Origin: Bacteroidaceae bacterium
GTDB lineage: Bacteria; Bacteroidota; Bacteroidia; Bacteroidales; Bacteroidaceae
DNA: 64,000 nucleotides
Assembly: GCA_017633615.1 (NCBI GenBank)
Contig: JAGBPB010000077.1
Location: 1-64,000, forward strand
Reading direction: 5' to 3'
The position numbers and the translations under genes are program-made. Positions 38,853 to 46,277 of the stretch are shown here, in pieces. Within the stretch, counting starts at the first letter, position 1, and every line of letters starts with the position of its first letter. Under the pieces are notes generated by a model, which was not told the origin of the DNA, did not search any database, and saw only the letters and a list, made by a program, of their open reading frames with translations.

Positions 38853-38880
38853 AAAAGGCGCCCGCGCAGGGCGCTTTTTT
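38853..38880 (+). terminator. Rho-independent terminator after the HD-domain gene
   Basis: GCGCCC (38858-38863), loop GCGCA, GGGCGC (38869-38874) and six T, preceded by an A run. A strong canonical terminator. Confidence 0.9.
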
Positions 38881-38892
38881 CATTTTTATGGA

Positions 38893-38900
38893 TACCTTTG
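38893..38900 (+). promoter_or_regulatory. Bacteroidota -7 element for lptD-asnA-ung
   Basis: TACCTTTG followed by CAG is a full match to TAnnTTTG, 12 bases after the T tract of the preceding terminator. It overlaps codons that would follow an ATG at 38888, which bears on the choice of lptD start. Confidence 0.65.
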
Positions 38901-38923
38901 CAGTTTGTTACAAGGCAAGATTG

Positions 38924-41671
38924 TTGGAAAAAGTGGCGGAAAGGTCAAAAAAACTGTGGCTGACTATACTGTTGGGATTACTCCTGCCGGCTGGAAATGC
39001 GGTGGCTCAGGTCTCTGTTGATTCCATAGCTGTTACTGATTCCATTTCAGTTCCTCTGACTGAGGAATCTCTTGCTGAATCTGCTGATTCTGTTCCTGAA
39101 AAAAGAAAGAATGCCCTTGATGCTCCTGTCATCTATGAGTCTACAGACTCTATGGTTTGGAATTACGGCGGTTACGCCTCGCTTTACGGTGAAGGTAAGG
39201 TGAACTATGAGAACGTGGAGCTGACGGCGGCAGTCATAAAGATGCAGATGGACAGCAGTCTTGTGCATGCTGACGGTGTACGTGATTCTTCGGGCACATA
39301 CATGGGGACACCGGTTTTCAAGGATGGCAGCACCCCGTATGAATCAAATCATATCAGCTATAACTTCAAGACGGAGAAAGGTTATATAAACGAGATCATA
39401 ACCCAGCAGGGTGAAGGTTATATGACCAGCGACAAGGCAAAAAAGGGGCCCGAAGGGGAATACTTCATCGCAGACGGAATATATACTACCTGCGATCAGC
39501 ATGATGATCCCCATTTCAACATACGCATTACCCGTGCCAAGGTCCGTCCCGGACGTGATGTGGTGTTCGGTCCGGCATACCTTGAAGTCATGGGCGTTCC
39601 TCTGCCTTTGTTTGTACCTTTCGGCTTTTTCCCGTTCATGGAGGGTGATTATGCATCGGGTATAATTGTACCTACCTATGGCGATGAGATGGAACGAGGC
39701 TTCTATCTCAAGGACGGAGGTTACTATTTTGCCTTATCTGATTACTTTGACCTGAAAGTTCTGGGTGAGATTTTTACAAAAGGATCCTGGGGCGTGTCAG
39801 CTGAGACCAAATACAAGAAAAGATACAAGTTCTCAGGCAATATCTATGCCAGCTCACTTACTACGAAACTGGGTGACAAGGGCCTTCCTGACTATTCCGT
39901 AACCAAAAACTTCAAGTTGCGCTGGACTCACCGTCAGGATGCCAAAGCCAATCCTTACCAGAACTTCTCAGCCAGCGTGAACTTTGCTACGCAGAGTTAT
40001 GAACGTTCCAATCTGAGCAGCCTGTACAATCCGTCGCTGACATCGCAAAGCACCAGGACATCAAGTGTGAGTTATTCAAGGAATTTCCCTTCCATAGGAC
40101 TCTCTTTGTCAAGTTCCATGAACCTGTCGCAGAATATGCGTGACTCTACGTTGTCTGTCAGCCTGCCTTCACTCAGTCTCTCTCTGCAGCGTATCTATCC
40201 GTTCAAGAAAAAGAAGGTTGTTGGTTCCGAAAAATGGTATGAGAAGATATCATTCACGTATTCAGGTTCGCTCAGCAACAGTATATCGTGCAAGGAGAGT
40301 GAACTTTTGGAGAAGAATATTATGCGTGACTGGCGTAACGGAATGAGACACTCCATTCCAGTCAGCGCAACTTTCCAGATTCTTAAGAGTATCAATATAA
40401 CTCCGTCTTTCAATTACAATTCACGCTGGTACTCATACAAGATCAAGCAATCCTGGGATGAAACTCAGATGAGAGCTGTGCGCGATACCATATACGGGTT
40501 CAATCGTGTTTATGATTACAATATGAGTGTGAGTGCCAATACCAAACTGTACGGAACGTATCTTCCTACGGATTTGTGGAAGAAACTGTTCGGTGATAAG
40601 CTGGTTGCGGTACGCCACGTGTTTACCCCGTCTGTGAGTTACAGCATGACACCTGATTTCGGCGCGGCACGTTACGGATATTATGAGACTTACACATATA
40701 CCGACGCGCAGGGTGAGGTCCGCACCGTAGAGTACTCACCTTATCAGGGAACCTTATACGGAGTACCCGGAAAGGGAAAGTCCGGTACGCTATCCATGAG
40801 CGTGGGAAACAACCTTGAGATGAAGGTGCGTAATAAAATGGGAAGGGATACCGTACATAGCCTGATTGATGAGCTGGGTGCTTCAATGTCTTACAATTTT
40901 GCCGCAAAGACTAAGCCCTGGAGTAATCTGACCACGAGAATAAGGCTGAAACTCCCCAGGAATCATACATTCAGCCTCAATGCCACATGGGCTACATATG
41001 CATATGAAATAGATGAGAACGGAAGGGTGTATGTGGGTGACCGCACGGAATATTCTTACGGCAGGTTCGGCCGTTTTCAGGGTATGAGTCAGAACTTCTC
41101 ATATACATTTAACAACAATACCTTAAGAGATTGGAGGGACAAGTTCAACAGACTGTTTTACGGAGAGAGTTCCAATGAGGAAAATGATGAACTTGAAGAC
41201 AAAGCTGGCAGGAGCAGAAATGCTTCAAACTCAGGATCAGGTAAGAAAGGTGAATCCGTAAGTGCAGCCGTTGATGAGGACGGCTATGTGGAATACACGC
41301 TGCCATGGTCATTCTCCATCTCATACGGCGTATCCATGAGGGAGAACACCCAGGCACAGATAAACCTTAAGCGAATGCGCTATCCGTGGAAACTTACGCA
41401 TAGTCTCAATATGTCAGGAAACATGAAACTGACCAACAAGTGGAACATCAATTTCTCTTCAGGCTGGGATTTCAACTATCATGATTTTACCACCACGACA
41501 ATGAGCATTACCAGAGACCTTCACTGTTTCAACATGTCATGCAGTGTCGTGGTAAAACCCTATACATCATATAATTTTACTGTCAAGGCTAACTCGAGCA
41601 TGCTGTCTGACCTGCTCAAGGTCAAGAAACGCTCCAGTTCCAGCAACTACATAGATTGGTACGATGATTAA
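38924..41671 (+). CDS. lptD: Putative LPS assembly protein LptD (Bacteroidota type)
   Basis: An outer-membrane beta-barrel that inserts lipopolysaccharide at the cell surface. After a signal peptide (KLWLTILLGLLLPAGNAVAQ) comes the periplasmic OstA-like jelly roll, with repeated VYESTDSMVW, GEGKVNYENVELTAA, and YNFKTEKGYINEIITQQGEG patterns. The conserved segment PLPLFVPFGFFPFMEGDYASG then leads into a long C-terminal barrel of alternating strands. TTG 38924 is preferred (915 residues). The only ATG nearby (38888) precedes the -7 promoter element, and an upstream terminator separates the previous gene. LptC is encoded 20 kb downstream. Confidence 0.87.
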   Translation: MEKVAERSKKLWLTILLGLLLPAGNAVAQVSVDSIAVTDSISVPLTEESLAESADSVPEKRKNALDAPVIYESTDSMVWNYGGYASLYGEGKVNYENVELTAAVIKMQMDSSLVHADGVRDSSGTYMGTPVFKDGSTPYESNHISYNFKTEKGYINEIITQQGEGYMTSDKAKKGPEGEYFIADGIYTTCDQHDDPHFNIRITRAKVRPGRDVVFGPAYLEVMGVPLPLFVPFGFFPFMEGDYASGIIVPTYGDEMERGFYLKDGGYYFALSDYFDLKVLGEIFTKGSWGVSAETKYKKRYKFSGNIYASSLTTKLGDKGLPDYSVTKNFKLRWTHRQDAKANPYQNFSASVNFATQSYERSNLSSLYNPSLTSQSTRTSSVSYSRNFPSIGLSLSSSMNLSQNMRDSTLSVSLPSLSLSLQRIYPFKKKKVVGSEKWYEKISFTYSGSLSNSISCKESELLEKNIMRDWRNGMRHSIPVSATFQILKSINITPSFNYNSRWYSYKIKQSWDETQMRAVRDTIYGFNRVYDYNMSVSANTKLYGTYLPTDLWKKLFGDKLVAVRHVFTPSVSYSMTPDFGAARYGYYETYTYTDAQGEVRTVEYSPYQGTLYGVPGKGKSGTLSMSVGNNLEMKVRNKMGRDTVHSLIDELGASMSYNFAAKTKPWSNLTTRIRLKLPRNHTFSLNATWATYAYEIDENGRVYVGDRTEYSYGRFGRFQGMSQNFSYTFNNNTLRDWRDKFNRLFYGESSNEENDELEDKAGRSRNASNSGSGKKGESVSAAVDEDGYVEYTLPWSFSISYGVSMRENTQAQINLKRMRYPWKLTHSLNMSGNMKLTNKWNINFSSGWDFNYHDFTTTTMSITRDLHCFNMSCSVVVKPYTSYNFTVKANSSMLSDLLKVKKRSSSSNYIDWYDD

Positions 41672-41686
41672 AACTGATTATATACT

Positions 41687-42724
41687 ATGAGTTACCTGAT
41701 TATTCCCAAGAATTACAAGCCGCTCATGTCAATGCAACAGACAGAGCAGGGTATCAAGCTTATCAAGGAGTTCTTCCAACAGAACCTTTCTACCGGTTTG
41801 CAGTTGCGCCGTGTTACCGCTCCGTTATTTGTGCTTAAGGGCATGGGTATCAATGATGACCTGAACGGAGTAGAGCGCGCCGTCACTTTCCCGATAAAGG
41901 ATCTTGGTGATGCCAAGGCTGAGGTGGTTCATTCTTTGGCCAAGTGGAAACGCCTTACACTGGCTGAATACAATGTCAAGCCGGGATACGGCATCTATAC
42001 CGATATGAATGCTATCCGTGCCGATGAGAGTCTGGGCAATCTGCATTCACTTTATGTCGATCAGTGGGACTGGGAACGTACCGTTACTGCCGATGACCGC
42101 AACATAACCTTTTTGAAACGTATAGTCCGTAAGATATATTCAGCTATGCTGCGTACGGAGTATCTCATCAATGAGACTTACCCGCAACTGGAACCGTTCC
42201 TGGCACGCGAGGTGTTCTTTATCCATTCTGAGGAACTGCGTCGGCTCTATCCTGACAAGACGCCCAAGGAGCGTGAGGATGCTATATGCCGTGAGCATGG
42301 TGCAGTGTTCATCATGGGTATAGGCGGCAAGCTGGGCGACGGTCAGGAACATGACCTGCGTGCCCCTGACTATGATGACTGGACCACTCCCAATGAGGAC
42401 GGTTTCCTGGGATTGAACGGTGACCTGCTGGTTTGGAATCCTATCCTGCAGCGTGCCATGGAGCTCTCTTCAATGGGTATCCGTGTAGACAAGGAATCTA
42501 TGCTGCGTCAGCTTGACCTTTCCGGCAAGCAGGAGCGTAAGGATCTCTATTTCCACAAGAAGCTGCTGGCCGGTGAACTGCCGTTGTCAATAGGCGGCGG
42601 CATAGGTCAGTCACGCTTGTGTATGCTGTTCCTGCAGAAGGCCCATATAGGTGAGATCCAGGCCAGCATCTGGCCTGAGGAGATGCGTACTGAGTGCACC
42701 AAGGCAGGCATTCAATTGATTTAA
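41687..42724 (+). CDS. asnA: Aspartate-ammonia ligase (asparagine synthetase A)
   Basis: A 345-residue class II aminoacyl-tRNA-synthetase-like enzyme that makes asparagine from aspartate, ATP and ammonia. Signatures are [40 protein letters not shown] and VDQWDWE near the active site. [25 protein letters not shown] and the motif-3 segment [14 protein letters not shown] bind ATP. The length is normal. It starts 15 bases after lptD and ends 2 bases before ung, probably in one transcript. Confidence 0.96.
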   Translation: MSYLIIPKNYKPLMSMQQTEQGIKLIKEFFQQNLSTGLQLRRVTAPLFVLKGMGINDDLNGVERAVTFPIKDLGDAKAEVVHSLAKWKRLTLAEYNVKPGYGIYTDMNAIRADESLGNLHSLYVDQWDWERTVTADDRNITFLKRIVRKIYSAMLRTEYLINETYPQLEPFLAREVFFIHSEELRRLYPDKTPKEREDAICREHGAVFIMGIGGKLGDGQEHDLRAPDYDDWTTPNEDGFLGLNGDLLVWNPILQRAMELSSMGIRVDKESMLRQLDLSGKQERKDLYFHKKLLAGELPLSIGGGIGQSRLCMLFLQKAHIGEIQASIWPEEMRTECTKAGIQLI

Positions 42725-42726
42725 GG

Positions 42727-43389
42727 ATGGAGGTCAGGATAGATCAGAGTTGGAAGGAGCATCTCCAGACGGAGTTTGACAAGCCGTACTTCAAGGCTCT
42801 GACAGACTTTGTAAGGGATGAATATGCCCATGGACCGGTCTATCCTCCGGGCAAGCTTATTTTCAACGCTTTTGACCTGTGTCCTTTTGACAAGGTCAAG
42901 GTGGTGATAATAGGACAGGATCCTTACCATGAGCCCGGTCAGGCGCATGGTCTCTGTTTCTCAGTTAATGACGGTGTTCCTTTTCCGCCTTCATTGCGTA
43001 ATATATTTAAGGAGATAAGTGATGATCTGGGCAAGCCTGTTCCGCCAAGCGGTGACCTTACACGCTGGGCCCGTCAGGGCGTTCTGCTTCTCAATGCAAC
43101 CCTGACTGTACGTGCCGGAATGGCCGGTTCGCATCAAGGACGTGGTTGGGAGGAGTTTACGGATGCTGTAATCCGTGAACTGAATGCAGGCCGTGACGGA
43201 CTGGTATTTATCCTTTGGGGAGGATATGCCAAAAAGAAAGGCGCTATGATAGACCGTTCACGTCATCTGGTGCTCAGCTCAGCACATCCATCGCCCTTAT
43301 CAGCATACAACGGGTTCTTTGGGAATCACCATTTCAGCCAGACAAATAATTGGCTGATAAGCCATGGGGAGAGCCCTATTGAATGGTGA
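42727..43389 (+). CDS. ung: Uracil-DNA glycosylase
   Basis: A 220-residue family 1 UDG that removes uracil from DNA. The water-activating loop [17 protein letters not shown] (Asp in GQDPY), the Phe stacking region, [12 protein letters not shown], the WGGYAKKKG segment, and the minor-groove loop [11 protein letters not shown] with catalytic His are all present. The ATG at 42727 is 2 bases after asnA; an upstream in-frame extension overlaps asnA and is not used. Confidence 0.96.
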   Translation: MEVRIDQSWKEHLQTEFDKPYFKALTDFVRDEYAHGPVYPPGKLIFNAFDLCPFDKVKVVIIGQDPYHEPGQAHGLCFSVNDGVPFPPSLRNIFKEISDDLGKPVPPSGDLTRWARQGVLLLNATLTVRAGMAGSHQGRGWEEFTDAVIRELNAGRDGLVFILWGGYAKKKGAMIDRSRHLVLSSAHPSPLSAYNGFFGNHHFSQTNNWLISHGESPIEW

Positions 43390-43491
43390 AAATTGCCTTT
43401 TTTGTTTTTTTAGGGAAAAAAAGAGTGGTATAACGATTCTATTTCGTTTCTTTGCAAGACGATTCTAACAACTTTACAAATAATTAAAATT

Positions 43492-45018
43492 ATGAGAAAA
43501 CCCTTTTTGCTTGCAGTTGTCGGTACAGTAATGTTTGCTTTGGCATCTTGCCAGAATGGTACCGATGACCTTGGTCCTGACAATTCAATTGTCAATGAGT
43601 CTGTAAAGACAACAGCCCTGACTGCTACTGTTTCAACAGTCTTTTCAAATCTTGATCTTGAAGACAGGAACTATGGCACTTTCGGAGTGCTGTATTCCAA
43701 ATCAAATGATGCTGCGGCACTGTTTGAAAAATGGAAGGATGGTGACAATTCCGTCATTGGGACAATAGGTTACAAGAAAGTACCTTCAATAAAGGCTGAC
43801 GGCCGTATGACCGCAACCATCGATGGTCTGGAGCCTGAAACCGAGTACAGCTACTGCCCATTATTTGAATCATCTGACAAAACCGTACGCAAGATAGGTA
43901 AGGTTGATAAATTCACTACCAGCAAATTCAAGATTACTCTTACCAATGACGGTGCCGTCAAGATTAATTTCTATAGCAGTGAGGTGTCTGCTACAATTGC
44001 AGATATTGATGATGCCGACCTTAAGGGTGTAACTTTCGGTATTCTGGTATCAAGCAAGGAGAATCCTACAATTAAGGACGGAAAGGTAATAGAGCTTTCA
44101 ACCGGAGTTACAAAAAAACAGTATAAATTCAAGTTTGAAAAACTGAATTTGGCCACCACATATTATTGCCGTCCATATATTATGCTTCAGAGTGACAAGG
44201 AATATATTTATGGTGAGACCAGGACATTCAGCACCAAGAATGCCGATGAGATGGCTATTGATATGGGTACCAGCGTACTATGGTCCAAATATCTGCTTGG
44301 CTCTGAGGAGGATGGTGGTGTAGGTGACTACTACCGTTGGGGTGAGACTGAGCCTATTAGCACTAAGCCATATGTTCAGCCTGATGTGGAAGAAATAAGC
44401 GGCAACCCTGATTATGATGCTGCCCGCAAGAAACTGGGTGGTAAGTGGCGTATGCCCACTGTCGCCGAGATTGAAGAGCTTATAAAGATTTGCGGCAGCA
44501 ATGTTACCGTTCAGGAGGGTCCTGATTGGCAGGATCGCGGACTTACCAACAAGATGGTCATTAAATCAAACAGGACCAATGACAGGATTATACTCCCTCA
44601 GACGGGTTATTATTACGCCACTTCCTGGGGCGGAATTAACGGCAGCCTGACATTGACATACAACAGGCCATATGGTTATTTCTATGTCTACTCTTCATCA
44701 CAGACCATTTCAACTTATACGACTACCGGCTATTATGTAGTTCAAGATAAAATTGATGAGTTTGAGGCTTATGCAGAAACACATGATGTCTTGTATGTAA
44801 GTGATTTGCTCGCATTGGGGCTGATTGAGGAAAGGACAGAAACAGTTACCGACAAGGGTGCCACTTATATGTATCCCGGATACTGGTTGGATGAATGGTA
44901 CTATGTAGTCAGCTATCCTGACGATTATAAGAACGTTAATTACAAGCCCAGAACAGATGTAGTATCAGGTAATTATGGGTTTAATATACTTCCTGTAAGG
45001 GATAAGGATGAGGAGTGA
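43492..45018 (+). CDS. Modular surface lipoprotein (two Fn3-like domains plus a DUF1566-like module)
   Basis: A 508-residue lipoprotein with lipobox FALASC (Cys20). Residues about 35-140 and 145-250 are two divergent fibronectin-III-like domains, each ending in a Tyr-rich strand pattern (GLEPETEYSYCPLFESS, LNLATTYYCRPYIM). From about 254 a C-terminal module has IDMGTSVLWSKYLLG, YRWGETEPIS, ARKKLGGKWRMPTVAEIEEL and RIILPQTGYYYATSW. This is the pattern of DUF1566/Fibrobacter-paralogous domains common in Bacteroidota surface lipoproteins. Function is unknown; adhesion or glycan binding is a guess. Codon use seems more AT-rich than in neighbours. A weak -7-like sequence lies near 43447. Confidence 0.8.
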   Translation: MRKPFLLAVVGTVMFALASCQNGTDDLGPDNSIVNESVKTTALTATVSTVFSNLDLEDRNYGTFGVLYSKSNDAAALFEKWKDGDNSVIGTIGYKKVPSIKADGRMTATIDGLEPETEYSYCPLFESSDKTVRKIGKVDKFTTSKFKITLTNDGAVKINFYSSEVSATIADIDDADLKGVTFGILVSSKENPTIKDGKVIELSTGVTKKQYKFKFEKLNLATTYYCRPYIMLQSDKEYIYGETRTFSTKNADEMAIDMGTSVLWSKYLLGSEEDGGVGDYYRWGETEPISTKPYVQPDVEEISGNPDYDAARKKLGGKWRMPTVAEIEELIKICGSNVTVQEGPDWQDRGLTNKMVIKSNRTNDRIILPQTGYYYATSWGGINGSLTLTYNRPYGYFYVYSSSQTISTYTTTGYYVVQDKIDEFEAYAETHDVLYVSDLLALGLIEERTETVTDKGATYMYPGYWLDEWYYVVSYPDDYKNVNYKPRTDVVSGNYGFNILPVRDKDEE

Positions 45019-45042
45019 TTTTGTCCCCCCTTTGGGATTCGC

Positions 45043-45128
45043 CATCACTCACGTGATGTCGCATCCCGCCCCCGTAGGGAGACTGTCAGATCAAGCAAAA
45101 CATTCAGGACAGCGCGGCTGTCCTGAAT
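45043..45128. repeat. Two perfect inverted repeats downstream of the lipoprotein gene
   Basis: CATCAC-TCAC-GTGATG (45043-45058) and a 12-bp perfect stem ATTCAGGACAGC-GCG-GCTGTCCTGAAT (45102-45128). Neither has a following T tract on the plus strand, so they are not simple terminators. With the hairpins at 45129-45207 they make a dense palindrome cluster next to a tRNA gene. Confidence 0.75.
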
Positions 45129-45190
45129 AAAAAAACGTAATCACGTGCTCGTGAAAGTAAACTTTCCCTGTCACGTGATTACTTTTTTTT
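45129..45190. terminator. Bidirectional terminator between the lipoprotein gene and tRNA-Arg
   Basis: GTAATCACGTG (45137-45147) pairs perfectly with CACGTGATTAC (45172-45182). The stem is flanked by A runs on the left and eight T on the right, so it can stop transcription from either side. The loop contains a second small hairpin GAAAG-TAAA-CTTTC. Confidence 0.85.
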
Positions 45191-45207
45191 AAGGTACTGC
45201 GTACCTT
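45191..45207. repeat. Small hairpin adjacent to the tRNA 3' end
   Basis: AAGGTAC-TGC-GTACCTT is a perfect 7-bp stem 13 bases from the 3' end of tRNA-Arg. It may help define the tRNA precursor end. Confidence 0.6.
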
Positions 45208-45220
45208 TTAGTTTTGCTTG

Positions 45221-45294
45221 TGACCCCGTTGGGACTCAAACCCAAGACCTGCAGAACCGGAATCTGACGCTCTATTCAACTGAGCTACGGGGCC
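45221..45294 (-). tRNA. tRNA-Arg, anticodon CCG
   Basis: On the minus strand the 74 bases fold as a cloverleaf. The acceptor stem is GGCCCCG / CGGGGTC (with one G-U), the D stem GCTC/GAGC and the anticodon loop TTCCGGT, giving anticodon CCG (reads CGG). The T stem is TTGGG/CCCAA; the discriminator is A and CCA is not encoded. Two oddities stand out. Position 19 is A and position 56 is T, so the universal G19-C56 tertiary pair is replaced by A19-U56. Positions 27-43 form a T-C mismatch. The rest looks functional. Confidence 0.9.
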
Positions 45295-45304
45295 GTAGTG
45301 GGCG

Positions 45305-45312
45305 CGAAGGTA
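45305..45312 (-). promoter_or_regulatory. Variant -7 element for tRNA-Arg
   Basis: On the minus strand TACCTTCG followed by CGC has one mismatch to TAnnTTTG. It is 10 bases upstream of the mature tRNA 5' end, and is the same octamer as before the M20 deacylase gene. Confidence 0.45.
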
Positions 45313-45357
45313 CGTAATTATTTTGGGGATTTATTTTCTTGCTGAATAATATTGGAT

Positions 45358-45365
45358 TATTTTTG
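45358..45365 (+). promoter_or_regulatory. Bacteroidota -7 element for the 45412-48882 operon
   Basis: TATTTTTG followed by CAC fits TAnnTTTG. The next suitable ATG is at 45412, 46 bases downstream. Confidence 0.6.
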
Positions 45366-45411
45366 CACTTGCCTAATTGCAAACGGGCTTTACCAACATT
45401 ATTTCAAGAAA

Positions 45412-46263
45412 ATGAGGAGGCTTTTTGCCACAATAATTACGGCCGGTATGGCATTCAGTGTATTCGCACAGAACAATATGGAGGGATTCTCTCATCTTTC
45501 TGTCGGTGCCGAGGTGGGGCTTCACGGTTTGGGCGTGGAGGTTGCTATGCCTATAAGCCGACATCTTGTTGTTAAGGCAGGTTACAACTGGGTGCCGTCA
45601 AGAAATCTGTTCAATACGGATCTGTCACTTGATACCAAAAGCCTGCGCCAGGCTCAGGAACAGTACAGCTCTTATTCCGGTTATCAGTTTCAGAATGAGT
45701 TCGGTAATGAAGCACTTATCACTGCCGGATTACAGATGGGCCTGACCAATTATAAGGTCATGTTCAACTGGTATCCTTTCTATTGGGGACGCCTCTATTT
45801 TGCAGGAGGTGTTTATTACACTCCAGACAATCGCAGGGATGATCCGTTTATAAGGCTGAGCGGCCCTACTTCTGATAATGATTGGGCCGCATTGATGGAG
45901 CTCCGTGAAAAGACGGGTAACAACGATTACGAAATGGCTCTTGAGATAGGTGATGAGAAGTATGCGGTGATAGAGAAAGACGGCTGCGGATATATGCAGG
46001 CGGATTTCAAGATGGATCCTATCAAGTATTATGCAGGTGTGGGCCTGGGGCGTTGTATTCCGGATTACTTCATAGGTTTGCAGCTTGAACTGGGTGCCAT
46101 GATTTATCAGAACGGTACTCTGTACTGTCAGGACTATGAGGTAGGCTCAATTATGGATGTAGCTCAGGGTTTAGGAAATGATGCCAAGGAGATCATTGAA
46201 TATGCTGAAAGGTATCCCGTATATCCTCAGTTGACACTGCGTCTCAGTTTCCGTATGTTTTAA
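45412..46263 (+). CDS. Secreted/outer-membrane beta-rich protein of unknown function
   Basis: A 283-residue protein with a signal peptide (MRRLFATIITAGMAFSVFAQ). The mature part has alternating-residue strands (LSVGAEVGLHGLGVEVAMPI, LVVKAGYNWVPS, QMGLTNYKVMFNWYPF, LYFAGGVYY). It ends in an aromatic residue (LSFRMF), as outer-membrane beta-barrels do. An upstream in-frame ATG at 45352 lies before the -7 element and is rejected. It precedes a GH97 enzyme by 14 bases, so it may act in the same carbohydrate process, but no family is recognised. Confidence 0.75.
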   Translation: MRRLFATIITAGMAFSVFAQNNMEGFSHLSVGAEVGLHGLGVEVAMPISRHLVVKAGYNWVPSRNLFNTDLSLDTKSLRQAQEQYSSYSGYQFQNEFGNEALITAGLQMGLTNYKVMFNWYPFYWGRLYFAGGVYYTPDNRRDDPFIRLSGPTSDNDWAALMELREKTGNNDYEMALEIGDEKYAVIEKDGCGYMQADFKMDPIKYYAGVGLGRCIPDYFIGLQLELGAMIYQNGTLYCQDYEVGSIMDVAQGLGNDAKEIIEYAERYPVYPQLTLRLSFRMF

Positions 46264-46277
46264 TATGACCGATTGAT

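Noticed and set aside
45102..45128. The 12-bp palindrome as an ordinary terminator of the 43492-45018 gene
   Set aside because: It is followed by A rather than T on the plus strand; the next hairpin (45137-45182) is the better terminator.
45339..45575. A 78-codon frame overlapping the start of the secreted protein gene
   Set aside because: Cys/Gly/Arg-rich off-frame reading; the overlapping frame has a clear signal peptide and promoter.
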